Source of the DNA: Schaedlerella glycyrrhizinilytica_A
GTDB taxonomy: Bacteria; Bacillota; Clostridia; Lachnospirales; Lachnospiraceae
DNA: 64,000 nucleotides
Assembly: GCF_042852765.1 (NCBI RefSeq)
Contig: NZ_AP031414.1
Direction: 5' to 3' (one strand)
The notes beneath the pieces are model-generated. The model saw only the letters and a program-made list of their open reading frames with translations, was not told where the DNA came from and ran no database searches. Of this stretch, positions 46,491 through 55,431 are shown piece after piece. Numbering within the stretch: position 1 is the first letter of the stretch; each line of letters begins with the position of its first letter. A program made the position numbers and the translations under genes.

Positions 46491-48272
46491 ATGGAACAAC
46501 AAAAAGATAACTGGGTTAAAATTCTGTTTTCCTTTGCCGAGCCATGCAAAGGGAAAATGACCCTCTCAGTGTTATGTGCTATCTTGAGTGTTGCCGGAGG
46601 GTTTATTCCTTTTTGGGCTGTATATGAAATCCTGCTGGCATTTATCAACCGAACTGTAACATTAAATTGTATTCTGATTTGGTGCATGGTTGGGACGGCA
46701 GGCTATTTGATACGGGTTTTCTGCTATGGAACTTCTACGATCCTGGCGCATATTTCAGCCTATACTATTTTGGAAGGAATCCGTCTGAAAATTGCGGATC
46801 GACTGATGAAAGCTCCTCTTGGCGAGGTGATGGGGCGGCGAATCGGCTATCTGAAAAACATAATCATGGATAAAGTTGAGGATTTAGAGCCGCCTTTGGC
46901 GCACATGATCCCAGAATTGACCTCTAACCTTCTGCTCCCTATTGCAATTTTTATCTGGATGCTGGTCATCGACTGGCGCATGGGATTGGCGGTATTGATT
47001 GCTCCGATACTGGCTATGATTCCTATGTTTTTCCTGATGAGGAATTATAATAGCCAGTATGCCGCTTATATGGAGGCAAATAACCATGTCAACAGTATCA
47101 TTATCGAGTATGTGGAAGGTATCGAGGTTGTAAAGGCTTTTAACCAAAGCACAAGCTCTTATGAAAAATTTGTTGGTGCTGTCCAGTCATTCAAGGACTT
47201 TACTCTGGCATGGTTTAAGAGTACATGGAAAACCATGAACTTGATGATGGCAATTATGCCGACAACGCTCCTAGGGGTTCTTCCTGTCGGTCTTTTGCTG
47301 GTTCAAAATGGAAGTATCTCCCCTGCGGAGCTTGCAATGGGGATTATCCTTTCTCTCAGCATTGTTGGACCATTAATGAAAGCAACTACTTTCATTAATG
47401 AAGCAAAGTCTATGGAATATGCGGTGGAAGCAGCAAATGAGCTTTTGAACCTGCCTGTGCTGCCAGATTCGGGAAAAGCAGTGTCAATTCCTCATAATGA
47501 TATTGTTTTGGATCATGTCACTTTCTCATATGACGGTTCTGAACAAAATGAAGTGTTGCGTAATGTATGCCTGAAAATGCCAGAGGGTAGTTTTACAGCA
47601 CTTGTAGGGCCGTCTGGCGGCGGTAAATCAACTGTTGCCCGTCTGATTGCGAGATTTTGGGATGTGACAGGCGGCAGCATTACCATAGGCGGGAAAAATA
47701 TCAAAGAACTGTCCATACGTCAGCTTTCCGAGTTGGTCAGTTTTGTGACGCAGGATAATTTTCTGTTTAACTGTTCCTTAAAGGAAAATATTCGTCTCGG
47801 AGATCCGAATGCTACGGATGAAGAAGTATATGCGGCAGCAAAAGCAGCCTGCTGTGATGAATTTATTGTTCGTCTGGATAAAGGATATGATACGCCTGCC
47901 GGCGATGCCGGAAAGCGGTTGTCTGGCGGTGAAAAACAGCGGATTGCGATTGCAAGAGCAATTCTTAAAAATGCTCCGATTGTTATTCTGGACGAGGCCA
48001 CAGCATTTACTGACCCACAGAACGAGGATAAAATCCAGAAGTCTATTATGGCGTTGTCAAAAGGCAAGACCCTGCTTGTAATTGCCCATCGTCTTTCTAC
48101 CATTCAGAACGCAGATCAGATTATTGTCTTGAAGAAAGGCCAGATAGTAGATTGCGGAAAACAGCAAGAATTATTGGAACGCTGTACGCTTTATGCGGAG
48201 ATGTGGAAAGCACATATCGGGGCAAAGAACTGGTCTGTGAGTGAAAAAAAGGAGGTGGCTTCCAATGTTTAA
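46491..48272 (+). CDS. ABC half-transporter with fused ATPase, YbtP/YbtQ (IrtAB) type, first subunit
   Basis: A 593-aa protein with six membrane segments followed by an ATPase: GPSGGGKST (Walker A), Q-loop FVTQDNFLF, signature RLSGGEKQRIAIARA, Walker B IVILDEATAFTD, and H-loop AHRLST. Start ATG 46491 follows AAGGAAGGTG. This exporter-fold class includes the siderophore importers YbtP/YbtQ and IrtA/IrtB. Its end overlaps the partner gene by 8 bases, which fits a heterodimer. Import of the metal-loaded product is likely; export cannot be excluded from sequence. Confidence 0.87.
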   Translation: MEQQKDNWVKILFSFAEPCKGKMTLSVLCAILSVAGGFIPFWAVYEILLAFINRTVTLNCILIWCMVGTAGYLIRVFCYGTSTILAHISAYTILEGIRLKIADRLMKAPLGEVMGRRIGYLKNIIMDKVEDLEPPLAHMIPELTSNLLLPIAIFIWMLVIDWRMGLAVLIAPILAMIPMFFLMRNYNSQYAAYMEANNHVNSIIIEYVEGIEVVKAFNQSTSSYEKFVGAVQSFKDFTLAWFKSTWKTMNLMMAIMPTTLLGVLPVGLLLVQNGSISPAELAMGIILSLSIVGPLMKATTFINEAKSMEYAVEAANELLNLPVLPDSGKAVSIPHNDIVLDHVTFSYDGSEQNEVLRNVCLKMPEGSFTALVGPSGGGKSTVARLIARFWDVTGGSITIGGKNIKELSIRQLSELVSFVTQDNFLFNCSLKENIRLGDPNATDEEVYAAAKAACCDEFIVRLDKGYDTPAGDAGKRLSGGEKQRIAIARAILKNAPIVILDEATAFTDPQNEDKIQKSIMALSKGKTLLVIAHRLSTIQNADQIIVLKKGQIVDCGKQQELLERCTLYAEMWKAHIGAKNWSVSEKKEVASNV

Positions 48273-50013
48273 GTCCATGAAACGGATTATTCGATGGTCT
48301 GGAAAATATAAGAGGCGCCTCTATCTTGGTTCCGTCTTTTCCTTTTTCAGCAGCTTATCCACTGCGATCCCCACAATGGGTGCCGCTTATGCTCTGGATA
48401 AAGCAATAGCGGCATATTGGGCAGGCAGTATGATAGAGTCATCCTTGATCTGGCAGATGCTTTTGCTCATCATAGGTTCGATTGCGCTTAACTTTCTGCT
48501 CTCTTATCTTCGGGCAGTTTTGCAGGAAAGTATCGGTTATGAAGTGGCTTCCCAGCAGCGAATTCATTTGGGTGATGTGCTGAAAAGGGTTCCTTTGGGC
48601 TATTTTTCGCAGAACAGTGTCGGGGATATACTAACAGGTGTTACTACGGAACTATCCACGCTTGAATTACAGGGAATGAAGATGGTGGATATTATCATCA
48701 ATGGTTATGCAAAGTTTATCGCGATTCTCCTTTGTTTCATTTTCTTTAGTCGTGTCGCGGCAGTCATTTCGACCGTAGGTGTTGTACTTTCTGCATTAGC
48801 TTTGCATGGAATCAGTAGGCACAGCGAAAAGACAGCCGTTATAACACATCGTGCGATGGAGGATATGTCCGGCGCTGCGATTGAATATATTCGGGGCCTG
48901 CCCATTGTCAAATCTTTCGGACAGGAAGGCGCTTCTATTGAGAGTTTCCGCAACGCAAATAAAGATTTGAAAGATATTCATATCAGAGTAGAAAAAGGCT
49001 ATACGCCATTTAATTGTTTGCATCTGTTTGCCTTGAAACTGGCATCGATGGGAATTGTATTCATCTGTGCATGGCAGGCTCTTGAAGGGCAAATGAGCCT
49101 TGCCTATTTCCTGATGTTTGTCCTGTTTTCTTTCGTGGTTTTTGGAAGTGTGGAAAACGTTAACGATGCGGCGCACATGTTGGGGCTTATAGATTCAGCT
49201 ATGAACAAGCTGGAATCTCTGGAAAATGCAGATTATATTGACCAGAACGGAAAAGATATTACGCCGACTTCTTATGACATCGCCTTTCAGGATGTGTCCT
49301 TTGGTTATGATAAAAGGATTGTGCTGCATGATGTAAATTTCAGGATTCCTCAGAATACCACAACAGCGATTGTAGGCCCCTCTGGAAGCGGAAAATCTAC
49401 CCTATGTAGTCTGATCGCCCGCTTTTATGATGTTAATGCCGGAACAATTACTTTGGGTGGAACAGATATTCGTGAATTTACCTGCGATAGTCTGTTAAAG
49501 AACATCAGTATGGTGTTCCAGAATGTGTATCTGTTTCGGGATACGATTCGCAACAATATTAAATTCGGCAGCCCAGATGCTACGGAGGAACAGATCATTG
49601 CTGCCGCAAAAAAAGCGCGCTGCCATGATTTTATCATGGCCCTGCCAAATGGGTATGATACCGTAATTGGTGAGGGTGGTTCGTCCCTCTCTGGCGGCGA
49701 AAAGCAGCGGATTTCGATTGCAAGAGCCATGTTAAAAGATGCTTCAATTGTTATTTTGGATGAGGCAACAGCCAGTATTGATCCAGAGAACGAGCATTTG
49801 ATTCAGGAAGCTATTTCTGCTCTAACACATGGTAAAACAATCATAACGATTGCCCATAGGTTAGCAACGATTGAAAATGCGGATCAGATTCTCGTTATTG
49901 ATGGAGGAACGGTAGTGCAGAAAGGAACTCATAAAGAATTACTGAAACAAAAAGGAACCTATCGAGATTTTATTAGTATTCGTGAGCAGGCTGAAGGTTG
50001 GAGAATTCAGTAG
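48265..50013 (+). CDS. ABC half-transporter with fused ATPase, second subunit
   Basis: A 582-aa partner of the preceding protein, same order of domains: membrane segments, GPSGSGKST, LSGGEKQRISIARA, IVILDEATASIDPENE, AHRLAT. Start ATG 48265 lies 7 bases after AAAGGAGGTGG; an in-frame GTG at 48241 is rejected. The C-terminus EQAEGWRI looks complete for the family, but the stop codon and following bases are identical to a segment inside the ICE gene at 54888-55211, so the gene's 3' edge is a recombination joint. Confidence 0.87.
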   Translation: MFKSMKRIIRWSGKYKRRLYLGSVFSFFSSLSTAIPTMGAAYALDKAIAAYWAGSMIESSLIWQMLLLIIGSIALNFLLSYLRAVLQESIGYEVASQQRIHLGDVLKRVPLGYFSQNSVGDILTGVTTELSTLELQGMKMVDIIINGYAKFIAILLCFIFFSRVAAVISTVGVVLSALALHGISRHSEKTAVITHRAMEDMSGAAIEYIRGLPIVKSFGQEGASIESFRNANKDLKDIHIRVEKGYTPFNCLHLFALKLASMGIVFICAWQALEGQMSLAYFLMFVLFSFVVFGSVENVNDAAHMLGLIDSAMNKLESLENADYIDQNGKDITPTSYDIAFQDVSFGYDKRIVLHDVNFRIPQNTTTAIVGPSGSGKSTLCSLIARFYDVNAGTITLGGTDIREFTCDSLLKNISMVFQNVYLFRDTIRNNIKFGSPDATEEQIIAAAKKARCHDFIMALPNGYDTVIGEGGSSLSGGEKQRISIARAMLKDASIVILDEATASIDPENEHLIQEAISALTHGKTIITIAHRLATIENADQILVIDGGTVVQKGTHKELLKQKGTYRDFISIREQAEGWRIQ

Positions 50014-50034
50014 ATTACGAAAAGAAGTTGCAGG
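50000..50034 (+). repeat. Duplicated ICE segment, copy 1, left piece
   Basis: About 35 bases identical to 55148-55182, the coding end of the ICE gene at 54888. The copy continues at 52609 on the far side of the IS21-type insertion. Confidence 0.75.
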
Positions 50035-50198
50035 TGAATAATCCGGGGTGAAATCCATCACCTGTCCGGCGTATGGAAATCAATGTTCCGCTTTTTAGGA
50101 AATCACGATTCCTGTAAAAAGGAAATCACATTTTTCCTAAAACCTTATAATGATGTTATGCACTTTTAGTGTAAATTCATTATGAGGAGGTCACGATT

Positions 50199-51737
50199 AT
50201 GACCAAATATCGAGAAATCATCCGGCTTACCGGATTAGGATTCTCACAACGTAACATCATGGCAAGTTGTGGTGTTTCACAAAAAACTGTCGTCAAAGTT
50301 CAAAAACGTGCCAGAGAACTAAATATCTATTGGCCTCTTGATGAATCAATGACCGACACAGAGCTTCAAAAGCTCATGTTCTCGAAAGAGAGCAAGGTAT
50401 CTGCCAACAAGCGGATACCGGATTATGCTTACATCCGTAAGGAGTTGCTCCGCAATGGAGTCAGTAAAAAGCTCCTCTGGACGGAATACATGGAGGATTG
50501 CCGTGCCAATGGCGATGAACCACACATGTATTCACAATTCTGCTATCACATCCAACAGGATGAGCAGAAGCATCGTGCTACCATGCATATCAACCGTAAA
50601 CCCGGTGAACAGGTTGAAGTTGATTGGGCAGGTGATCCTGCAACAATCATTGATCCAGATACCGGCGAAATCATCAAAGGCTACATATTTGTTGGTGTAA
50701 TGACTTACAGCCAGTATGCATATGTGGAAGCATTTCTGGACATGAAGCAGAAATCATGGATCAATGCGCATGTCCATATGTACGAGTACTTTGGCGGTGT
50801 TGCCAGAATCCTCGTACCTGATAACTGCAAGACTGCAGTTGTTCACAATGGCGGTTGGAAAGACCAGCAGATCAATGAAACTTATCAGGAACTGGCTGAG
50901 CACTATGGCACTGCTATTATTCCGGCGCGTGTCAGGGCTCCCAAAGATAAGCCGAATGCTGAAGGAACGGTAGGAAATATCTCTACCTGGATTACAGCAG
51001 CGCTTCGGAATGAACAGTTCTTCTCTCTTGCCGAATTGAATCGTGCAATCAGAGATAAGCTTGAACTGTTCAACCAAAGGCTCTTTCAAAAGAAAGAGGG
51101 TAGTCGGCGAAGCTTATTTCTTGAGGAAGAAAAACCATTGCTGGCACCATTACCTGCTACCCGTTTTGAACTGAGCGACTGGAAGACAGCCACCGTCCAG
51201 TTCAATTATCACATATCTGTGGACGGAATGCTATATTCAGTTCCTTATGAATACATCAAAAAGAAAGTTGATGTAAAGGTAACAGATACCACTATTGAAA
51301 TTTTCTACAACCATAACCGTATTGCTTCCCACTGTCGTCTGAAGGGACGCCCCGGGCAGTACAGCACGGTCACGGAACATATGCCAGAAGACCACCAGAA
51401 ATATCTGGAATGGAACGGCGACCGGTTCCGCAAATGGGCTGAGCGGATTGGCATAAATACGTACACTGTAGTCAATGCAATACTGACCTCCAAAAGTGTG
51501 GAACAACAGACCTATCGAAGCTGTATGGGGCTTCTGAAGCTTGCTGAGAAATACTCAGATGCATTGCTTGAAGCAGCCTGTAAAAAGGCATTATCCTATA
51601 CATCTTCGCCCAGTTACAAGAGTATTAAAAACATCCTTGTAACCGGTTCTGTAAAACTGGAATCAGAAGCTACTGAATCCAAGACCACACATAAAGCACA
51701 CGGCATCACAAGAGGTGCCGATTACTATCGGAGGTAA
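50199..51737 (+). CDS. istA: IS21 family transposase IstA
   Basis: A 512-aa transposase. The N-terminal helix-turn-helix reads IIRLTGLGFSQRNIMASCGVSQKTVVKV. The DDE catalytic core shows EVDWAGDPATI, LVPDNCKTAV and the final Glu in PNAEGTVGNI. The C-terminal domain fits the family. The length is usual and no frameshift is seen. It starts ATG after GAGGAGG and is followed 6 bases later by istB. Confidence 0.93.
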   Translation: MTKYREIIRLTGLGFSQRNIMASCGVSQKTVVKVQKRARELNIYWPLDESMTDTELQKLMFSKESKVSANKRIPDYAYIRKELLRNGVSKKLLWTEYMEDCRANGDEPHMYSQFCYHIQQDEQKHRATMHINRKPGEQVEVDWAGDPATIIDPDTGEIIKGYIFVGVMTYSQYAYVEAFLDMKQKSWINAHVHMYEYFGGVARILVPDNCKTAVVHNGGWKDQQINETYQELAEHYGTAIIPARVRAPKDKPNAEGTVGNISTWITAALRNEQFFSLAELNRAIRDKLELFNQRLFQKKEGSRRSLFLEEEKPLLAPLPATRFELSDWKTATVQFNYHISVDGMLYSVPYEYIKKKVDVKVTDTTIEIFYNHNRIASHCRLKGRPGQYSTVTEHMPEDHQKYLEWNGDRFRKWAERIGINTYTVVNAILTSKSVEQQTYRSCMGLLKLAEKYSDALLEAACKKALSYTSSPSYKSIKNILVTGSVKLESEATESKTTHKAHGITRGADYYRR

Positions 51738-51743
51738 ACACAT

Positions 51744-52520
51744 ATGATAAATCAGAGTACAATAGATAAATTAATTGAAATGCGCCTTACCACTATGGCA
51801 GATGCATTCCGTAACCAGTTGGATGATCCTAAATTTAAAGAAGTACCATTCGAGGATCGCTTTGGTATGCTGGTGGACATTGAATACAGCAATCGTAAAA
51901 ACAATCGTCAGAAACGACTGATCCGTAACGCCGGATTCGACCAGCCGGAAGCAAATATCATGGATATCAACTACACTTCCGGGCGCAAGCTTAACAAGAA
52001 CCTTATTAACAGGCTTGCAACTTGCGAATATATATCTGAACACCGGAATCTTTTTATCACTGGTGCTACAGGCTGCGGTAAAACTTACATGGCCTGTGCC
52101 TTTGGCATGGAGGCTTGTAAGCAGTATTTCAATACCAAGTATGTCCGTCTTCCTGATCTGCTTATTGATCTGGAGATGGCACGGACAGATGGCAGTTACA
52201 AAAAAGTCATGGCTAAGTATGCCAATCCTGTTGTCCTGATTCTGGATGAATGGCTTCTGTTGAAACCAACGGATTCGGAACAGAGGGATATCTTCGAACT
52301 GCTCCACCGGAGACGCAAGAAATCTTCAACGATTTTCTGCTCCCAGTATGAATTCGAGGAATGGTATGACCAGCTCGGTGGTGATGACAGTCCTCTGGCA
52401 GATGCAATCATTGACCGTATTGCCCATGACAGTTACCGAATAAATATCACGAGCATTGATGCTGAACATGATAGATCAATGCGTGAGGTATATGGCTTGG
52501 ATAAAGCATTACGCGAGTAA
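51744..52520 (+). CDS. istB: IS21 family helper ATPase IstB
   Basis: A 258-aa AAA+ ATPase that works with IstA in target choice and transposition. Walker A is GATGCGKTYMA and Walker B VVLILDEWLL. The IstB-type C-terminus (SSTIFCSQYEFEEWYDQLGG, then ADAIIDRIAHDSYRI) is intact. The element therefore looks capable of transposition. Confidence 0.93.
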   Translation: MINQSTIDKLIEMRLTTMADAFRNQLDDPKFKEVPFEDRFGMLVDIEYSNRKNNRQKRLIRNAGFDQPEANIMDINYTSGRKLNKNLINRLATCEYISEHRNLFITGATGCGKTYMACAFGMEACKQYFNTKYVRLPDLLIDLEMARTDGSYKKVMAKYANPVVLILDEWLLLKPTDSEQRDIFELLHRRRKKSSTIFCSQYEFEEWYDQLGGDDSPLADAIIDRIAHDSYRINITSIDAEHDRSMREVYGLDKALRE

Positions 52521-52608
52521 ACTCGTATACTTACATAGGTGATTTCCACTTCCGGACATCTGATTCCCAAATTTCCGGAAGTGCGATTTCATCGCACAAG
52601 AATATTCA

Positions 52609-52720
52609 GCAGGAAAATGCAATATTCAGAAAATACCATTGGTTAATATTTGATAGGAGTGATTTGAGGTTTTGTGTGTTTTCTGGCATAATGTATTGAG
52701 ATTAAAAAAAGTCATTTATA
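52609..52720 (+). repeat. Duplicated ICE segment, copy 1, right piece
   Basis: Continues copy 1 after the insertion and matches 55178 onward with scattered differences (for example TTAATATTTGATAGG in both, then GATTAAAAAAAG in both). It includes the region that encodes the C-terminus of the ICE gene product and the bases after its stop. Confidence 0.7.
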
Positions 52721-52932
52721 AACATTGTTGTGCAATTTGTGTTCTTGAGATGCAAGGAGTATTCTGCACATTGTTTGTTTATGGATTATGACTGCTTGCA
52801 GAGTGCGGTGTTAAGTTTGGATTAATTTAATATGTCGTTGGTATTTTAGGAAAGCAAAAAATTATAATTATAATAATGAAAAATTTGCTTTCCTAATGAA
52901 ACGGCATACCTAAATATTAGTAAGAGGTTATC
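52721..52932. other. Intergenic stretch with a perfect 13-bp inverted repeat
   Basis: TTAGGAAAGCAAA (52846-52858) and TTTGCTTTCCTAA (52884-52896) are perfect inverted repeats around a 25-base AT-rich spacer. Outside them TATGTCGTT and AACGGCATA form imperfect outer arms. There is no gene. It may be a strong hairpin, an operator for the hydrolase gene or the remnant of a small mobile repeat. Confidence 0.6.
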
Positions 52933-53826
52933 ATGAAAATAATAATTATTATTATCTTATTGGCATTTATTATTCTTGCTTTGAGTTTTTTGCTTACGTT
53001 CATAATGTATCGTATGCAGTTTGGAAAGAGAATAGATATTTGTGAAGCGGATAAAAAATCAGATATTCCCAGAAGAAAAAAAATAGAATTTTATTCGGGA
53101 AAAAATAAATTAACAGGATATTTCTATGGAATTAATCAAAATAAAGTTAATAATAAGGTTGTTTTGCTTGTGAATGGGTATGGAGTTACGTATAATGCTT
53201 ATATGCCAGAAATATGTGAACTGGTAAACTGTGGATACCTTGTATTTTCTTATGATATGACAGGATGTGGTGAAAGTGAAGGAGAAAATATAAAGGGATT
53301 TGCACAGTTTATTATAGATGCCCAAAATGCTGTACTATATTTAAAAAAACAAGGACTAGATAAAATTATCGCATTTGGGCATAGTACAGGTGCATATGCT
53401 GTGGCGGCATTGTTGAATATACAGAAAGAAAATTTGAATAAGGCAATTATAATATCGGCCTTTGATGTTCCAAATAAATTTGTGAGAATGTGTATGCAAA
53501 AAAACATGAAATGTTTTGCATATTTATTACAGTTTTGGATAGCTGTATTTGAAAAGATTCAATTTGGTAAGTATGCATTACTTAGTGGAAAAGATGGCGT
53601 TAATAAATATCAAAAACCTGTGTTAATTATACAGGGGGCTAAAGATGATCAAGTCGAAGTAAATAATTCGTTATATAGTTTACGGAAAGATATTATCAAT
53701 AACCAGGCTGAATTTTTGTTGGAAAAGAATAGAGGTCATTATCCTACAAGGATTGAAAACGAAAAGGATATAGTAATAAACAAAGAGATATTTGAAGTGA
53801 TAAAAGAATACATTAAAGACACTTAA
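52933..53826 (+). CDS. Membrane-anchored alpha/beta hydrolase
   Basis: A 297-aa protein. One N-terminal hydrophobic anchor (about residues 2-24) is followed by an alpha/beta hydrolase fold: oxyanion region LLVNGYGVTYNAYMP, nucleophile Ser in GHSTGAYA, Asp in QGAKDDQVE, and His in RGHYPT. The gene is markedly AT-rich, unlike the IS element before it. Substrate unknown; a role in releasing metal from the siderophore or in lipid metabolism would be guesswork. The start ATG follows AAGAGG. Confidence 0.8.
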   Translation: MKIIIIIILLAFIILALSFLLTFIMYRMQFGKRIDICEADKKSDIPRRKKIEFYSGKNKLTGYFYGINQNKVNNKVVLLVNGYGVTYNAYMPEICELVNCGYLVFSYDMTGCGESEGENIKGFAQFIIDAQNAVLYLKKQGLDKIIAFGHSTGAYAVAALLNIQKENLNKAIIISAFDVPNKFVRMCMQKNMKCFAYLLQFWIAVFEKIQFGKYALLSGKDGVNKYQKPVLIIQGAKDDQVEVNNSLYSLRKDIINNQAEFLLEKNRGHYPTRIENEKDIVINKEIFEVIKEYIKDT

Positions 53827-53994
53827 ATGAATTAATGTATTAATTGCATACAAAAAAATAAGGGATAATAATAGTTTTTCACTGCATTTTGCTGTTGCAA
53901 CAAAATAAGAGATATTGTGTTCCGGTGCAGTAAGATAGTTTTTCAAAGGAAATTTATCAAAAAAATTAGTCAGGCAAAAGATAGGAGGTGCTTA

Positions 53995-54419
53995 ATGGCA
54001 TTACATGAATCAGCAGAAGATTACTTAGAAGCTTTATATCTATTACAAAAAAGTTATCAGAGGTACGTTCAATCAATCTTGCAGATTTTCTCGGATACAG
54101 TAAACCAAGTATTACGAATATGGTAAAAATTTTGATTGATGAGAAAATGGTTCAAAAAGATGACAAGGGTATTCTTAGTCTGACTCAAAAAGGAAGTGAA
54201 TGTGCGAAAGAAATTTATGAAAAACATTGCTTCTCTTATGAGTTATTGGTTTCAGCCGGAATTGATGATAAACTGGCGCAAAAGGAGGTTTGTAAGATGG
54301 AACATGATTTATCTGAAGAGAGCTTTCAAAAAATTAAAAGAATTGTTCAAAAATATGAATGCACCCCGGAACCGTTAGCAATGCTGGATATTAAGCTATT
54401 GCTGCTATATCTTTTGTAG
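53995..54419 (+). pseudogene. DtxR/MntR-family metal-dependent repressor, frameshifted (EqbA-like)
   Basis: AGGAGGTG precedes an ATG at 53995. The first frame gives HESAEDYLEALYLLQKSYQR, the start of a DtxR-type protein, and then leaves the family. From 54063 another frame continues correctly with VRSINLADFLGYSKPSITNMVKIL, then LTQKGSECAKEIYEKH and KMEHDLSEESFQKI, the helix-turn-helix recognition part and the metal-binding dimer domain. A single-base deletion near 54061 explains this. The remaining internal ATG (54120) would give a 99-aa product without most of the DNA-binding domain. The eqb locus of S. equi carries a DtxR-like regulator, so this is probably the former repressor of the cluster. 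Confidence 0.83.
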
Positions 54420-54887
54420 TACTATGAATACCATTTAGTGCAAAAATATCAATATATTGTACTTGAAAATGTTGACGAAAACAAAATCTAGTGCCATGAT
54501 AAATGCGTAAACAGTTTCATTCGGGGAATATCCTGAATAAGAAATTTCATCTCGAAATGATCCGGGATTTGAAAGCAGATTGTGCGAAACGCACCGAAGA
54601 AGTCTGTTCGGGCTTCTGTAATATTGGTTCAGGAATTAGCCTGAAAAGACAGAATTGACATCAAAAAGCAAAGAATTGTTTTTTGGTGTTTTTTTTATGT
54701 TCAGGCTGGCGGAAGGAGGGAAGACAAGAACAACCTTTGATTGATTATAAACGAGCAGGAATGCGGGAAACAAAATGAAAACTAAAAAACAAAGAAAATG
54801 ATGTGGAGCGAGAAAGGAGTGTTTACGTTCCTTTTTTGTGCTTTTGGAAAATGATCAAAGAAGGACAGTGGAGAAAGGAGTGAAAAC
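54420..54887. other. Non-coding stretch, 468 bases
   Basis: No convincing gene. Contents are short decayed fragments, the hairpin at 54813-54837 and a repeated GAGAAAGGAGTG (once at the hairpin, once as the ribosome site of the next gene). It looks like the upstream region of an ICE operon whose first genes were lost. Confidence 0.4.
54813..54837 (+). terminator. Hairpin plus T-tract ahead of the next ICE gene
   Basis: AAAGGAGTG (54813-54821) pairs with CGTTCCTTT (54826-54834), nine pairs with two G-T, around a TTTA loop, and runs into TTT. Same arrangement as the hairpins ahead of other backbone genes. Confidence 0.5.
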
Positions 54888-55211
54888 GTGCATATCCATG
54901 AATTTGCCGACTGCTGTGAATTTGCTCAGGAAGCAATTGGAGGAACAATTCCGGCAACGCAGGAATACAGGGATTTTGTGAAGAACCTGCATTCAAAGCA
55001 GATATTAAATATGCAGGTCATTATCCCGTTTTATGAAGTCCGGTTCCAGTATGAAACAATCCGAAAGAACCTTCGGACAGGGAAAAAGTATTTTTTTGCG
55101 AGCAATGGCGAGCATGAAGATATTGATCTGGAGATTGGGATGAAGCTGGAGAATTCAGTAGATTACGAAAAGAAGTTGCAGGAAAACGCAATATTCAGAA
55201 AATACTATTAG
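54888..55211 (+). CDS. Uncharacterised ICE protein (107 aa)
   Basis: The GTG start lies 7 bases after AAAGGAG. The product is soluble, mixed charge, with no motif I recognise; it begins HIHEFADCCEFAQEAIGG. Its last third is encoded by the segment duplicated at 50000 and 52609. The gene may once have been longer or present twice; the second copy's 5' part has been replaced by the metallophore cluster. Confidence 0.5.
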   Translation: MHIHEFADCCEFAQEAIGGTIPATQEYRDFVKNLHSKQILNMQVIIPFYEVRFQYETIRKNLRTGKKYFFASNGEHEDIDLEIGMKLENSVDYEKKLQENAIFRKYY

Positions 55212-55275
55212 TTAATATTTGATAGGGGTAATTTGAGTGTTCCAAGGCCTAATGGATAGAGATTAAAAAAAGCCA
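55148..55275 (+). repeat. Duplicated ICE segment, copy 2 (uninterrupted)
   Basis: Direct repeat of the sequence at 50000-50034 joined to 52609 onward. It covers the coding end of the gene at 54888 and about 65 bases downstream. It served as the reference for defining the IS21 ends. Confidence 0.75.
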
Positions 55276-55431
55276 TTCATACAATTGTGAATTCTTCGTG
55301 TACTTCGCATTAAAGCAAAAACGAAGCAGGAAAAACTTGCCAAATTCCTTGATTTTACGCACTTTCTGATTGAATTTTTTCTTGGAAATGTGGGCCTCCT
55401 TAGTGTAAATATCATACTAAAGGAGGTTCAC

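Larger units (their letters stand above)
50035..52608 (+). mobile_element. IS21-family insertion sequence with 5-bp target duplication
   Basis: A 2,574-bp element. It is flanked by GCAGG on both sides (50030-50034 and 52609-52613). Removing it plus one GCAGG restores a sequence colinear with the intact copy at 55148-55275, which fixes the ends. Both ends begin TGAATA (read inward) with further partial matches, and subterminal repeats containing GGAAATCA/TGATTTCC occur at both sides. It carries istA and istB. Confidence 0.8.

Noticed and set aside
50035..52608. IS21 ends as attachment sites of the whole ICE
   Set aside because: The GCAGG duplications and colinearity with 55148-55275 show these are the ends of a single insertion sequence, not the ICE boundaries.
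53827..53994. AATTAA-N4-TTAATT palindrome after the hydrolase gene as a metal-regulator operator
   Set aside because: Pure A/T arms in an AT-rich stretch are expected by chance and match no known operator.
54680..54780. Very short open frames upstream of 54888
   Set aside because: Fewer than 20 codons each, no ribosome spacing that fits, and no recognisable product; treated as decayed sequence.
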